A stretch of 49,745 nucleotides of DNA, from positions 1 through 49,745 of the forward strand of contig MSXR01000026.1 of NCBI GenBank assembly GCA_002083655.1. The letters run 5' to 3'. The notes beneath the pieces are model-generated. The model was not told where the DNA came from and searched no databases. It was given only the letters and a program-made list of their open reading frames with translations. Within the stretch, counting starts at the first letter, position 1. The number at the start of each line of letters is the position of its first letter. Below, piece by piece: positions 17,663 to 27,015 of the stretch. This DNA is from Proteobacteria bacterium ST_bin14 (GTDB lineage Bacteria > Pseudomonadota > Alphaproteobacteria > Sphingomonadales > Sphingomonadaceae). The translations under genes were made by a program, and so were the position numbers.

Positions 17663-18102
17663 AAACCTGCGTTGTTTCATCCTGCGGCGGTCATTTGACC
17701 GAAGTGCGCGCGCTGATGGCGGCCTATGCCGATGGCGCGCATTTTTACGTGTTGAACGATCAGGCGATGCTGCCGGCCGACATGGAGGGCAAGACCTTCT
17801 TCATCGCGCATTCCGAACGCGATTGGAAATTCCTGCTTAATTTATGGGAAGCCTTTGCCATTTTGTGGCGTGAACGGCCGACGGCAATCTTGAGCACCGG
17901 CGCAGGACCCGCTGTACCCTTCGCCATCATTGGCCGGTTGTTTTTTGGCACCCATATTGTGTTTGTGGAAACGATGACGCGTATCAGTTCGCCGTCCATG
18001 ACCGGGCGGATCATGTACTGGCTGGCGCATGACTTTTTCTACCAGTGGCCGCAACTGGCACCGTATTTTCCCAAAGGGCGGTACGGCGGATTGTTGATAT
18101 GA
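17659..18102 (+). CDS. Alg14/PssD-type subunit of a split glycosyltransferase
   Basis: 147 aa from the GTG at 17659, which overlaps the previous stop. The opening 'KTCVVSSCGGHLTEV' is the Alg14/PssD/Cps14F signature, followed by 'AILSTGAGPAVPFAIIGRLF' and 'VFVETMTRISSPSMTGRIMY', where a membrane-associated segment is expected. This subunit anchors and recruits the catalytic Alg13-like partner, encoded directly downstream with an ATGA overlap. In known systems the pair adds a hexose or hexuronic acid to the lipid-linked first sugar (PssDE adds glucuronate; Cps14FG adds galactose), so it may perform the second sugar addition here. Confidence 0.82.
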   Translation: MKTCVVSSCGGHLTEVRALMAAYADGAHFYVLNDQAMLPADMEGKTFFIAHSERDWKFLLNLWEAFAILWRERPTAILSTGAGPAVPFAIIGRLFFGTHIVFVETMTRISSPSMTGRIMYWLAHDFFYQWPQLAPYFPKGRYGGLLI

Positions 18103-18599
18103 GCACCTTTGTGTCGGTGGGAAACGGCCATCAACCCTTTACGCGATTGCTGGACGCAGTTGAGGCATTGGCACCAACATTGCCGCATCCCGTGGTCGTA
18201 CAGCACGGTCACACGCCATTTGCATCAACGCAGTGTATGTGTGTCGACTTCATGCCGATGGATGCGTTCATTAAGCATGTTGGCAGCGCCAGCCTGGTAA
18301 TCATGCATGCAGGCGTCGGATCGATCCTGTCGGCGGTGCAGGCGGCCAAACGGCCCATCGTTGTGCCCCGCTTGGCAGCAATGAACGAGATTATCGACGA
18401 TCATCAGCTCGAGCTGGCGATTGCGCTAGCGGATGCCGGGCGGGTGCTGCTGGTGGAGGATATGGCCCAGCTTGGGGCAGCTGTCATCAAGGCGGTCAAT
18501 GGGTGTGGAGGTGGCAGTGCGGGGGAAGATGGCGCGACGCTGGTAGAATCGGTACGCGCGGCGCTTCGGCGCAACGGTAAATCGGGATTCAGCACGTAG
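18099..18599 (+). CDS. Alg13/PssE-type catalytic subunit of a split glycosyltransferase
   Basis: 166 aa from the ATG at 18099, overlapping the previous stop by four bases. It starts 'STFVSVGNGHQPFTRLLDAVEAL', followed by 'VVVQHGHTPF' and the donor-binding 'SLVIMHAGVGSILSAVQAAKRPIVVPRL' region (70-95), matching the C-terminal donor domain of GT28-like enzymes. It lacks a membrane anchor and needs the Alg14-like protein encoded just upstream. The two coupled genes together make one functional transferase. The expected 'G(T)' opening is present as 'VGNG'. Confidence 0.82.
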   Translation: MSTFVSVGNGHQPFTRLLDAVEALAPTLPHPVVVQHGHTPFASTQCMCVDFMPMDAFIKHVGSASLVIMHAGVGSILSAVQAAKRPIVVPRLAAMNEIIDDHQLELAIALADAGRVLLVEDMAQLGAAVIKAVNGCGGGSAGEDGATLVESVRAALRRNGKSGFST

Positions 18600-18737
18600 C
18601 TGATTGATAAAAAGCCTGTGATCTGCTTTTGACTAACGCTAGTGTATGCGTTGGGCTAGCGCCCGACACCATATTGATCGGGGGACTTCAACATCGCCAG
18701 CCAGAGCGGCCTTCACCCGAATTTTCGGGCTCGTGCC

Positions 18738-19568
18738 GTGCGCCAATTGCGCGGCCTTCGTCGCGTTCGCGGCTGGAAACGGTTCGCAAACGCGGTTATT
18801 GGCGACTCCGCTGAACGCTTCCAAATTTCGAACAATGGCATTTTGGTAACCGGCACGCTGGCATCCTTTATCGAACGCGAAATTTACCTTTTCGGCGGAT
18901 ATGAACAAGATCTGATTGATCTGTTTATTGCGCAAGTTCCGCTAGACCGCCGTCATACAATTTTGGATGTGGGCGCGAATATTGGGACCCATTCCTTGCG
19001 GTTTTCACAAGCATTCGACGCCGTTCATGCATTTGAATGCAATCCGACGATTTATCCCTTGTTGCAGGCGAATTTGGCGCTCAACAAGTCTGCACCCATA
19101 ATTGCCTATCCGATTGGCTTGGGTGACACGCCGGGCGAATTTGATTTGTTTGCGCCGGTTGGGATCAATGGCGGCCTGGGAACATTTCTTCAGACTGATC
19201 AATATTCACAGCCGATCGTCAAAATGGCCACGGCACGCATCGAAACTGCTGACAGCCTGGTTCCATCCCAGATCACAGGGCCAATCGATGCGATCAAGTG
19301 CGATGTGCAGGGGTTTGAGCTGGCGGTACTGCGCGGTGCGCGCGAACTGATTGCGGCGCACCGCCCAATTATCTGGGTAGAGTTGAGCGACGCGCTTGCC
19401 AGCGATCAAGCATCGATGCGCGAGTTCATGGAATTGCTGCCGAAACCAGCCCGGTTCTTGCGGTTCGTCAGCGAAAGTCGCTTCGGCTCTTGGTCTGTCA
19501 CGCTGGTTGAAACTGATCCCGCCAATATCTCCGGTGGCGATCATATAATCGTGCCGGGCGCATCATAA
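18738..19568 (+). CDS. FkbM-family methyltransferase (second copy)
   Basis: 276 aa from the GTG at 18738, the only usable start after an in-frame stop at 18675. It contains 'ILDVGANIGTHSL' (SAM site, about 75-87), 'HAFECNP', 'IDAIKCDVQGFELAVLRGA' and 'IIWVEL', the standard FkbM blocks. It is not a duplicate of the first copy: the spacing and most residues differ. It probably O-methylates a sugar of the polymer. It follows a 138-bp gap holding an inverted CGCTAG/CTAGCG pair of unknown meaning, so it may have its own promoter. Confidence 0.82.
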   Translation: MRQLRGLRRVRGWKRFANAVIGDSAERFQISNNGILVTGTLASFIEREIYLFGGYEQDLIDLFIAQVPLDRRHTILDVGANIGTHSLRFSQAFDAVHAFECNPTIYPLLQANLALNKSAPIIAYPIGLGDTPGEFDLFAPVGINGGLGTFLQTDQYSQPIVKMATARIETADSLVPSQITGPIDAIKCDVQGFELAVLRGARELIAAHRPIIWVELSDALASDQASMREFMELLPKPARFLRFVSESRFGSWSVTLVETDPANISGGDHIIVPGAS

Positions 19569-19641
19569 TTCCTTGTTGCTTTAATGCACAACTTCCTCCG
19601 GTCGCTGTAGCGACGCGCGGGCCATAATGACGGGGAGCCGT

Positions 19642-20790
19642 ATGTTTTCTTCCACAAAAAGCCATCCGGTAAGGGCGATCATGGCCACTGAGTTTGCGCC
19701 GGGCAGCACCGGTCAAGGACTGGCGGCCAGCCTACGTCGCGTTGCCTGGGACGTCGCCGAAGTCGACGTGCGACATTATTTCATGCGCTCCAGTCGCGTG
19801 GATTTGCGCTTGGCGGCACGCGCGATGAACGGGCTTTCGGCAGCGTCCTATAATGCGGACATTCTGGCGCTGGCCAAACAGGTGAACGCTCAAGTGATGG
19901 TGACCGTCAAGGGCAGTTTCATTACCAGTGAAACGCTGGCAAAACTGCGCGCGGCCGGTGTGCGCTGCGTCAATTATTACCCCGATTTCCATTTCGACCA
20001 TCCCGGCATCACGCCTGCAGCACTCGCGCAATATGATCTGATCGCCACGACCAAAAGTTTTCAGGTCGATTATTTGACGGCGGCGCACGGTGCAGAACGA
20101 ACCGCGTTTTTACACCACGCCTATAATGCTGAAGTGCATCACCGCCTTTATTCGGGCGACATTCCGTACCGCTGGGACATCTCAATGATCGGTAATCCTT
20201 CCCCGCAAAAGGCGCGGTACATGATCGCCGTGGCGCAGGCATTTCCTGATTGCCGCATTGCCGTGGTTGGCAATGGTTGGGCAAAATATGCCGCTGGCAC
20301 GGCACTTGCCCCCTATGTCGTTGGCCATCCCCTGATGGGTGATTTCTTTGCCCGCGCAATTGAGGAAAGCCGTATCAACATTGCGGTGCATATGGGGCCG
20401 CGATCACCCGGCGGCTGGGAAGATGCAGTCTCGACCCGCACTTTTCAGATACCGGCAGCGGGTGGTTTCATGCTCCATATTGACAATGACGAGGTGCGAA
20501 CATTGTACGAACCGGGCCGCGAGATTGATGTGTTCACCACGCCTGAAAGCCTGTGTGAACGGATTGGCTATTATCTCGACAATGAGGATCGCCGCCTGGA
20601 AATTGCGCGGGCGGGCACGGCGCGCTGCACCCCGGCTTATAGCCTTGATGCGCGGGCCGCCGCGTTGGTGGCCTGCCTTGCAGAGCGCGGGATTGTTGCG
20701 CCAGAGCATTGGGGCGAGATGCAAGTTCCGCCCGGTTCGGGTTCCGGCGCCGGTGCGCGCACTGGTGACGGCGGTAAACTGCCATGTTGA
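19642..20790 (+). CDS. CgeB-like glycosyltransferase
   Basis: 382 aa from the ATG at 19642, with GGGGAG just upstream (an ATG at 19627 is less well placed). The mid-region has 'VNYYPDFHFDHPG' and 'YDLIATTKSFQVDYL', and the C-terminal half 'WDISMIGNPSPQKARYM', 'IAVVGNGWAKYA', 'INIAVHMGPRSPGGWEDAVSTRTFQIPAAGGFMLHIDN' (split across 240-275) and 'EIDVFTTPESLCERI'. This matches the CgeB/DUF3880-type transferases with a 'RtFEipAcG' donor block. The role is sugar addition to the polymer. It overlaps the start of the carbamoyltransferase gene, so the sugar it adds may be the one carbamoylated. Confidence 0.75.
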   Translation: MFSSTKSHPVRAIMATEFAPGSTGQGLAASLRRVAWDVAEVDVRHYFMRSSRVDLRLAARAMNGLSAASYNADILALAKQVNAQVMVTVKGSFITSETLAKLRAAGVRCVNYYPDFHFDHPGITPAALAQYDLIATTKSFQVDYLTAAHGAERTAFLHHAYNAEVHHRLYSGDIPYRWDISMIGNPSPQKARYMIAVAQAFPDCRIAVVGNGWAKYAAGTALAPYVVGHPLMGDFFARAIEESRINIAVHMGPRSPGGWEDAVSTRTFQIPAAGGFMLHIDNDEVRTLYEPGREIDVFTTPESLCERIGYYLDNEDRRLEIARAGTARCTPAYSLDARAAALVACLAERGIVAPEHWGEMQVPPGSGSGAGARTGDGGKLPC

Positions 20791-22529
20791 TCCTGGGGTT
20801 GAACGCGTTCCATGCGGACGCTGCGGCGTGCATTATCCGTGATGGCAAGCTGATTGCCGCCGCCGAAGAGGAACGATTTTCGAGGATCAAGCACTGGGCG
20901 GGCTTTCCGGTGGAGGCGATCCGATATTGCCTGGCGGAAGCTGGCGTGACGATCAGCGATATCGATCATGTGGCGCTGAACCAGGATTCGCGTGCCAACA
21001 TGCTGCAACGCGGTGCCTATATATTAAAGGCACGGCCCGATTTTGATCTGTTGTTTGAACGGCTGCGCAACCGCAAGGAGCGGCTGGGCGCAGACAAATT
21101 GCTGGAACAGGCATTTCCGGGCGCGCGGATCAAGGCGCAGATTCACGCGGTGGAACATCACATCGCGCATCTTTCATCGGCGTTTCATGTGTCGCCGTTC
21201 GATTCAGCGGTGGCGATATCGGTTGACGGCTTTGGCGATTTTTCCAGCGCTGCCTGGGGGATGGGGCAGGGCACCCGGATTGATGTCGCGCAACGCGTCT
21301 ATTTTCCGCATTCGCTCGGGATATTCTATCAGGCGATCACCCAGCATCTGGGATTCCCGCATTACGGCGACGAATATAAGATCATGGGCCTGGCCCCCTA
21401 TGGCAAGCCGGCTTTCCTGCCGCAGATGCGCCGGATAGTAGAGCTGTTGCCCGGTGGCGGCTTCAAGCTGGATTTGGCGTATTTCCGCCATCACAAGGAA
21501 GGGATCGCCCAGCAATGGGAAAACGGATCGCCTGAATTCAGCGATCTGTTTTCGCCCGCGCTGGAAGAATTGCTGGGCCCGCGCCGCACAAAGGATGTGT
21601 CGGTTGATCAGCGCCATATGGATTTGGCCCATTCTGCGCAGGCGATGTACGAAGCGGCGTTTTTCAACCTTATTGAGGGCGCGCGCGGCAATTCGGGCGT
21701 TACTGATATCGTGTTGGCGGGCGGGTGCGCCAATAATTCGGTGGCGAACGGCAAGGTGCGTCGCCAGACGCCGTTCAAGCGCGTTTATGTGCACGCAGCC
21801 CCCGGCGACGCTGGCGGCGCGATTGGCGCGGCTTATACCGTTTGGCACCGGCAGGGCGGGGATCGTGGCTTTGTGATGGACCACGCCTATTGGGGCCCTG
21901 GTTTTTCGAATGATCAATGCGCCGCCGCGCTTCAGGCACGTCAGGCTGATCTTGATGATGCCCCGTGCACTGTAGAAAAAATCAGCGATTCTAATGCGCT
22001 GTGCGCGCGCACGGCGCAGGCGGTTGCCGATGGCAAGGTGATCGGCTGGTTTCAGGGGCGGATGGAATGGGGGCCACGCGCGCTTGGCAACCGATCGATC
22101 GTCTGCGATCCGCGCCGCGCCGATATGAAGCAGATCCTGAACGCCAAGATAAAGCGGCGCGAGGGATTTCGTCCCTTTGCACCGTCAATTCTGGCAGACC
22201 ATGTCGCTGAATGGTTTGAAGAAGATGATGCCGTGCCGTTCATGATGCAGGTATTCCAGATTCGCGAAGAAAAGCGCGCGCAGATACCCGCCGTTACCCA
22301 TGCCGATGGATCAGGCCGGTTGCAGACAGTGTCAGCGAAAACCAACGCCCGTTATGCGCAGCTGATCGCGGCGTTTGGCGAATTGACCGGGGTGCCGCTG
22401 GTGCTGAACACCAGCTTTAACGAAAACGAGCCCGTGGTCTGCCTGCCCGAACAGGCGCTTGATTGTTTCTTGCGCACCAACATGGACGTGCTGGTGCTAG
22501 AGGACTGGTATATCGAGCGGGCAGCCTGA
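20784..22529 (+). CDS. NodU/CmcH-family O-carbamoyltransferase
   Basis: 581 aa. It begins 'MLILGLNAFHADAAACIIRDGKLIAAAEEERFSRIKH' (segments within 1-37), the typical opening. Metal and adenylate-site blocks follow: 'EHHIAHLSSAF', 'SVDGFGD', 'YGDEYKIMGLAPYG', 'GGCANNSVANG', 'GWFQGRMEWGPRALGNRSI' and 'NTSFNENEPVVC'. These enzymes use carbamoyl phosphate and ATP to place a carbamoyl group on a sugar hydroxyl (nodulation factor or antibiotic). In a polysaccharide locus it predicts O-carbamoylated residues. Start ATG overlaps the end of the CgeB-like gene. Length matches the family. Confidence 0.88.
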   Translation: MLILGLNAFHADAAACIIRDGKLIAAAEEERFSRIKHWAGFPVEAIRYCLAEAGVTISDIDHVALNQDSRANMLQRGAYILKARPDFDLLFERLRNRKERLGADKLLEQAFPGARIKAQIHAVEHHIAHLSSAFHVSPFDSAVAISVDGFGDFSSAAWGMGQGTRIDVAQRVYFPHSLGIFYQAITQHLGFPHYGDEYKIMGLAPYGKPAFLPQMRRIVELLPGGGFKLDLAYFRHHKEGIAQQWENGSPEFSDLFSPALEELLGPRRTKDVSVDQRHMDLAHSAQAMYEAAFFNLIEGARGNSGVTDIVLAGGCANNSVANGKVRRQTPFKRVYVHAAPGDAGGAIGAAYTVWHRQGGDRGFVMDHAYWGPGFSNDQCAAALQARQADLDDAPCTVEKISDSNALCARTAQAVADGKVIGWFQGRMEWGPRALGNRSIVCDPRRADMKQILNAKIKRREGFRPFAPSILADHVAEWFEEDDAVPFMMQVFQIREEKRAQIPAVTHADGSGRLQTVSAKTNARYAQLIAAFGELTGVPLVLNTSFNENEPVVCLPEQALDCFLRTNMDVLVLEDWYIERAA

Positions 22530-22532
22530 GCC

Positions 22533-23924
22533 GTGGCGCGATTTGCGATGGCCGTTTGGCTTCTGCTGGTGCTGATGCTCGGCGGCAGTTCGCGGGGGGA
22601 TAACGCCGCGTTGATGGCGCTGGTTCCGGTCAGCGTTTTTGTGGTGATCTGGCTGGCCGTGGTCCGCGGCGCACGCGGGGTTGATGGCATTGCATGGCCG
22701 ATCGGCGTGGTGCTGGTGCTGGTTACCATTGGGCTTGTGCAGTTAATACCATTGCCGCCGGTAATTTGGGCAAGCCTGGGCGGGCGAGAGCCGCTGGTGG
22801 CGGTTGATCGGTTGATTGGCACCGCTGATGTGTGGCGGCCGATATCGCTGTCGCCTATTCGCACTTGGAGCGCGGTTTTCAGCCTGTCGGTGCCGCTGGC
22901 GGCAATATTGCTCTATGCCCGCATGCGCCGGTCCGACCAGCAGTTGGTTGTACCGTTGTTGATTGGCGCGGCGGTGATCAGCGCGGTGTTTGCGATTGCG
23001 CAGGCGGTGACGCCGGGTGCTGAGTTTTTGTATTTTTACCGCTACACCAATTTGGGTGAACCCGTTGGGCTGTTCGCCAATCGCAACCATAATGCGGTTT
23101 TCCTGTCCACCAGCCTGATCTGGATGGGGTATGCGGCAAGTCATGCTGATTCCCGATATATGCCGCCGCGCAACGTGCGGCTGGCGCTGGCGAGTGCCGC
23201 CGGGGTCGTCATCGTGGCGATCCTGATCAACGCGTCGCGCGCGGGGCTGGTTTCAGCGGCGCTGGCGCTGGTTTTTGCGGCGCTGATCGCGGTTTGCCGG
23301 TCAATGGAGCGGCCGGCCGGGGGGCAGGCGCGCGCGCGCGTGCCCATGCGCGTGCAATTGGCGGGCCGCCAATGGGCAATCCCCGGCAGCGCGCTGGCGG
23401 CTGCCGTCATTACCGGCGGTGTTGCGGTGCTGTCGCTGGTGTTGCTGCTGTCGGCGCGGTTGCCGGCGATTGACCGGGTGGCGCGCACGGGAATGGGCGA
23501 TGAATTGCGGCTGGGCATGATTCCGGCCTTGCTTGATATGGCGTGGCGGCACCTGCCCTTTGGCACCGGTCTTGGCGTTTTTGATCTGGCGTATCGCCGG
23601 TACGAAGCAGACGCGCTGTTGATGGAAAACTATATCAACAACGCGCATGATGATTGGCTGCAGCTTGTGATTGAAGGCGGCGTCCCGCTGGCCGTGCTCG
23701 CTATCATCGCATCCGGCTGGGTGCTGGTACGGGGGTGGCAACTCATTCGCCTGGGCGGAAAGGCGCGCGGGCTGGCGCTTTGCATCTGGGGCTCGTGGTT
23801 GATTTTTGGACTGGCCAGCCTGGTTGATTACCCGCTGCGCACGCCCATAATGATGGCGGTTACTGCGCTGTTGGGCTGTATTCTGGCGACGGCGCCAACG
23901 CGCGGCGGGGGCCAGACCCAGTGA
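22533..23924 (+). CDS. O-antigen ligase/polymerase family membrane protein (Wzy_C)
   Basis: 463 aa from the GTG at 22533, four bases after the previous stop. It has 10-12 hydrophobic helices. The Wzy_C hallmarks are 'YTNLGEPVGLFANRNHNAVFL' (about 170-190) and, in the large periplasmic loop, 'NAHDDWLQLVIEGGVP' (about 370-385), whose His is needed in WaaL-type ligases. These proteins transfer or polymerise undecaprenyl-PP-linked glycans. Since a Wzy-like polymerase is already encoded at 15008, this one could ligate the polymer to an acceptor or be the true polymerase. Sequence alone cannot tell. Confidence 0.82.
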   Translation: MARFAMAVWLLLVLMLGGSSRGDNAALMALVPVSVFVVIWLAVVRGARGVDGIAWPIGVVLVLVTIGLVQLIPLPPVIWASLGGREPLVAVDRLIGTADVWRPISLSPIRTWSAVFSLSVPLAAILLYARMRRSDQQLVVPLLIGAAVISAVFAIAQAVTPGAEFLYFYRYTNLGEPVGLFANRNHNAVFLSTSLIWMGYAASHADSRYMPPRNVRLALASAAGVVIVAILINASRAGLVSAALALVFAALIAVCRSMERPAGGQARARVPMRVQLAGRQWAIPGSALAAAVITGGVAVLSLVLLLSARLPAIDRVARTGMGDELRLGMIPALLDMAWRHLPFGTGLGVFDLAYRRYEADALLMENYINNAHDDWLQLVIEGGVPLAVLAIIASGWVLVRGWQLIRLGGKARGLALCIWGSWLIFGLASLVDYPLRTPIMMAVTALLGCILATAPTRGGGQTQ

Positions 23925-24044
23925 TCGCCAAGCCATAACCGTTAATAATTGTTCAGCCGATGATTGCGGGCTATGGGTTATGTCGTTAGCGGTTGGGCCG
24001 TGCTCGGGATGGGCGCGGGAAACTGCAAGGGGGTTAGGGCAGGC

Positions 24045-24773
24045 ATGGAGCAGCGATTTCGAATGCGCTTGTCTGTGCTTTGTGGCCTTGGTCTGCTCGC
24101 CGGCTGTGCCGGTAGTGGCCCGGTTGGGCTGGATCCCGGGATCAAGGTGTCGCAGCTTAGCGAATTACCAAAGCCAACCAGCCAGGATATCGGTGCGTCG
24201 CGGCCGGAATATTTTGTCGGCACCGGAGACAAGCTAAGTGTCGATGTGTTCGGCGTCGCTGATCTGACCCGGTCGGTCGTGACTGATTCGCAGGGCAATT
24301 TTTCATTCCCGCTGATCGGTTCGGTCAAGGGCGCAGGCCGCACCCCGAACGACATCGCTGCAGAAATCGAAAATCGGCTGCGTGGGCGCTACGTGCTGAA
24401 CCCGCAGGTTTCTATTACGCTGTCAGAGGCTGCCAGCCAGATGGTGACGGTGGGCGGGCAAGTGCGCGCGCCGGGCCAGTTTCCGGCGGCGGCATCCAAC
24501 ACGTTGGTCCGCGCCGTTGCGATTGCGGGCGGCGGTGCTGAATTTGCCAAGTTTAATGACGTACTGATTTTTCGAACGGTTGCCGGGCAGAAATATGTCG
24601 GCATATATGATCTGGCGTCAATCCAGCGTGGCAACGCCCCGGACCCGGATGTTTTTTCGAACGACGTGATCATTGTTGGCGACAATGCATCGGGCAGATT
24701 GTTTCAGGATCTGTTGAAAATCCTGCCCTCTGCCTTGTCCGCCGCTCTTATCGTCACCCAGGCCCGCCGCTAG
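24045..24773 (+). CDS. Polysaccharide export lipoprotein (Wza-like, SLBB/Poly_export)
   Basis: 242 aa from the ATG at 24045. The lipobox 'LGLLAGC' places the lipidated Cys at about residue 22. The Poly_export domain follows: 'YFVGTGDKLSVDVFGVADLTRSVVTDSQGNFSFPLIG' (split across 58-94), 'GRTPNDIAAEIENRL' and 'YVLNPQVSITLSEA'. An SLBB segment comes next: 'VTVGGQVRAPGQFPA', 'TLVRAVAIAGG'. It forms the outer-membrane channel ring for polymer export. It is shorter than E. coli Wza (about 379 aa), having one SLBB unit, as is common in alphaproteobacteria. It is followed after 12 bp by the Wzc-like gene, its usual partner. Confidence 0.88.
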   Translation: MEQRFRMRLSVLCGLGLLAGCAGSGPVGLDPGIKVSQLSELPKPTSQDIGASRPEYFVGTGDKLSVDVFGVADLTRSVVTDSQGNFSFPLIGSVKGAGRTPNDIAAEIENRLRGRYVLNPQVSITLSEAASQMVTVGGQVRAPGQFPAAASNTLVRAVAIAGGGAEFAKFNDVLIFRTVAGQKYVGIYDLASIQRGNAPDPDVFSNDVIIVGDNASGRLFQDLLKILPSALSAALIVTQARR

Positions 24774-24785
24774 GATGATTACCGC

Positions 24786-26981
24786 GTGAACACGATTGCA
24801 CATCCGCGCGGCCCGGCAGGGCCCAACCCGTTTGAGGGCGAAGTAGCGCCCGTCCGCGCCGTCAATCGGTCGCGGTTTGCCAGCACGCTGATGCCGCAGT
24901 TTGAACGGTATTGGCACGAAGCGCTCAGCCTGAAATTCCCGATCCTGGCGATTATCGTGACCAGCCTGTTGATCGGCCTGGTCGCGACGCTGACAGATAC
25001 GCCCAAATATCGCGCGACGACGCGGATTGAAATCAGCCCAGTCGATTCGAACCTGACCAACGTTTCGGCGTTGAAGGTCGACGATCTCAACCGCAACCTG
25101 CAATATTATCGCACGCAATATGCGCTGTTGAAATCACGGTCGCTGGCAGAACGAGTCGCCCGGCGCTTAAAGCTGGCGGCAAATCCGCAGGCGCGACTAT
25201 CATTTGGAATAAAGGCTGATGCGGCGGGCGATGTCGATCGGCGGATCATCACCCGGCTGGCCGCTGATGTCTCGATTGATCCCGTGCAGACATCAAATCT
25301 GGTCGATATCCGCTTTGAAAGCGCCGACCCCGCCTTGTCAGCGCTCATTGCCAACAGCTGGGCCAATGAATTCCTGAACGCCAATATTGAGCGCCGCTTT
25401 GGTGCGACCGTCAATGCGCGCAATTTTCTGGAACAACGGCTGGGTGACGTTCGCCAACGCCTGGAACAATCCGAACGCGACCTGATTGGCTATGCCACCG
25501 ATAAGCAATTGCTCACGGTGACGGGCGGCGCGCGAAACGCCGATGGCGAATCCACCGCCGCGCAGACGCTGGTTGCCAGTGATCTTGCGGCGCTGAACCA
25601 GGCGCTGTCCGATTCAACGGCAAAGCGATTGGGCGCGGAAAGCCAGCTTGAATATTCGGCGACCAATTTCGGTGTGGCGAGCGGGGCTGATCCGGCGACG
25701 GCCACATTGCGGACCAACCGTGCGCAGCTGGCGGTTGAATATGCCAAGCTGGCCACGCAATTTGGCGAAGAATATCCGCAGGTTAAATCGATCAAAGCGC
25801 AGCTGGATGTGCTCGACCGGAACCTGACCCAGGAACAGCGCCGTATTCAGGAGGCTGTGCGGGCAGAGTATCAGCAGGCACTGGCGCTGGAACGCAAGCT
25901 GCAGCAGCGCGTCAACGGGTTGAAGGACAGCTATTTGCGGCAACGGCAAGAAGGCGTTCGGTACGCCATTTTGCAGCGCGAAGTGGATACCAACCGCCAG
26001 ATTTATGATGCCCTGCTCCAACGCTATAAGGAAATTGGCGTTACCGGCACCGGCACCAACAACATGACCGTGGTTGACCAGGCAGAGGTGCCGCGCGCGC
26101 CCTTTAAGCCGGTGCTCAGCGTGAACCTGTTGTTCTGGCTGTTCATTGGCGTGCTGGTGTCTGCGATTCTGGTGTTTGCACGCGACGCCATCGACCAGAG
26201 CTTGCGCGATCCGGCTGATGTGGAAAAAATCCTCGAATTGCCGTTGCTTGGCACCATTCCACGCGTCGAGACCCAGTCGGTGGTGGCCGATTTGTTCAAC
26301 AAGAAATCGGAACTGTACGAAGCCTATTTCGCGGCGCGATCAAGCCTGTCGTTTCTGACCAGGGATGGCATGCCGCCCCGCTTCATGCTGACCAGCGGGC
26401 GTGCCAACGAAGGCAAAAGCGCCACCGCGATCGCGCTCGCGCAGCTATCTGGCGAACTGGGCAAGCGCACGCTGCTGGTCGACGCGGATTTGCGGCATTC
26501 CGGGTTGGACGCCTATGTCGATATCCCCTCGGGCAAGGGGCTAAGCAATTACCTGACCGGCGAAGATTTTTCTGCCGCGCTGATCACCAAGATTGAAGGA
26601 CGGGCGTTTGACGTGATGGGTAGCGGTCGCAAGCCGCCAAACCCGGCTGAATTGCTGTCGGGCCAGCGGCTGAAACAGTTGATGGAAGATTTGCGCGCGC
26701 ATTATGATCAGGTGATCATTGATGGCCCGCCAGTGTTGGGGCTTGCCGACGCGCTGGAGATTTCAACGGTGGTCGACGGTGTGGTGTTCATCATCCAGTC
26801 CAATGGGGCCAAATTGCGCGCAATCCAGAATTCGCTGTTCCGGCTGGAATCGAGCGGCGCACGGATATTCGGGGCGATCGTTACCAAGCTGGATCAGCGC
26901 AACATGGGCTATGGTTACGGCTATGGCTATGGATATGGCTATGGCTATGGCAAAGCTGACGCCGACGCCCCCACTGGCTGA
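24786..26981 (+). CDS. Wzc-like polysaccharide co-polymerase with BY-kinase domain
   Basis: 731 aa from a GTG at 24786. The Wzz domain begins after a first membrane helix ('ILAIIVTSLLIGLVATL', about 56-72). A long coiled periplasmic region (about 200-420) follows, with a Pro-rich second helix near 440-465 ('APFKPVLSVNLLFWLFIGVLVS'). The cytoplasmic kinase has Walker A 'RANEGKSAT' (Lys544), Walker A' 'LLVDADLR' and Walker B 'VIIDGPP'. The C-terminus carries seven Tyr in a Gly-Tyr repeat (709-721), the expected autophosphorylation cluster. It controls chain length and couples polymerisation to export through the Wza-like lipoprotein. The single-chain fusion is the proteobacterial form. Confidence 0.92.
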   Translation: MNTIAHPRGPAGPNPFEGEVAPVRAVNRSRFASTLMPQFERYWHEALSLKFPILAIIVTSLLIGLVATLTDTPKYRATTRIEISPVDSNLTNVSALKVDDLNRNLQYYRTQYALLKSRSLAERVARRLKLAANPQARLSFGIKADAAGDVDRRIITRLAADVSIDPVQTSNLVDIRFESADPALSALIANSWANEFLNANIERRFGATVNARNFLEQRLGDVRQRLEQSERDLIGYATDKQLLTVTGGARNADGESTAAQTLVASDLAALNQALSDSTAKRLGAESQLEYSATNFGVASGADPATATLRTNRAQLAVEYAKLATQFGEEYPQVKSIKAQLDVLDRNLTQEQRRIQEAVRAEYQQALALERKLQQRVNGLKDSYLRQRQEGVRYAILQREVDTNRQIYDALLQRYKEIGVTGTGTNNMTVVDQAEVPRAPFKPVLSVNLLFWLFIGVLVSAILVFARDAIDQSLRDPADVEKILELPLLGTIPRVETQSVVADLFNKKSELYEAYFAARSSLSFLTRDGMPPRFMLTSGRANEGKSATAIALAQLSGELGKRTLLVDADLRHSGLDAYVDIPSGKGLSNYLTGEDFSAALITKIEGRAFDVMGSGRKPPNPAELLSGQRLKQLMEDLRAHYDQVIIDGPPVLGLADALEISTVVDGVVFIIQSNGAKLRAIQNSLFRLESSGARIFGAIVTKLDQRNMGYGYGYGYGYGYGYGKADADAPTG
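26907..26948 (+). repeat. Seven-copy GGNTAY hexamer repeat encoding the Gly-Tyr tail of the Wzc-like kinase
   Basis: Seven in-frame hexamers, most GGCTAT, encode (Gly-Tyr)7. The near-identical codons would allow slippage that adds or removes whole Gly-Tyr units, altering the number of phosphorylatable tyrosines without shifting frame. Confidence 0.9.
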
Positions 26982-27015
26982 TCGCGGGACGATTTTACAG
27001 CAACTTCGCACTGGG

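Noticed and set aside
26719..27015. An extended start of the hypothetical protein at 27016 lying inside the Wzc-like gene.
   Set aside because: That stretch is an out-of-frame shadow of the kinase domain; the ATG at 27016 gives a proper membrane anchor.
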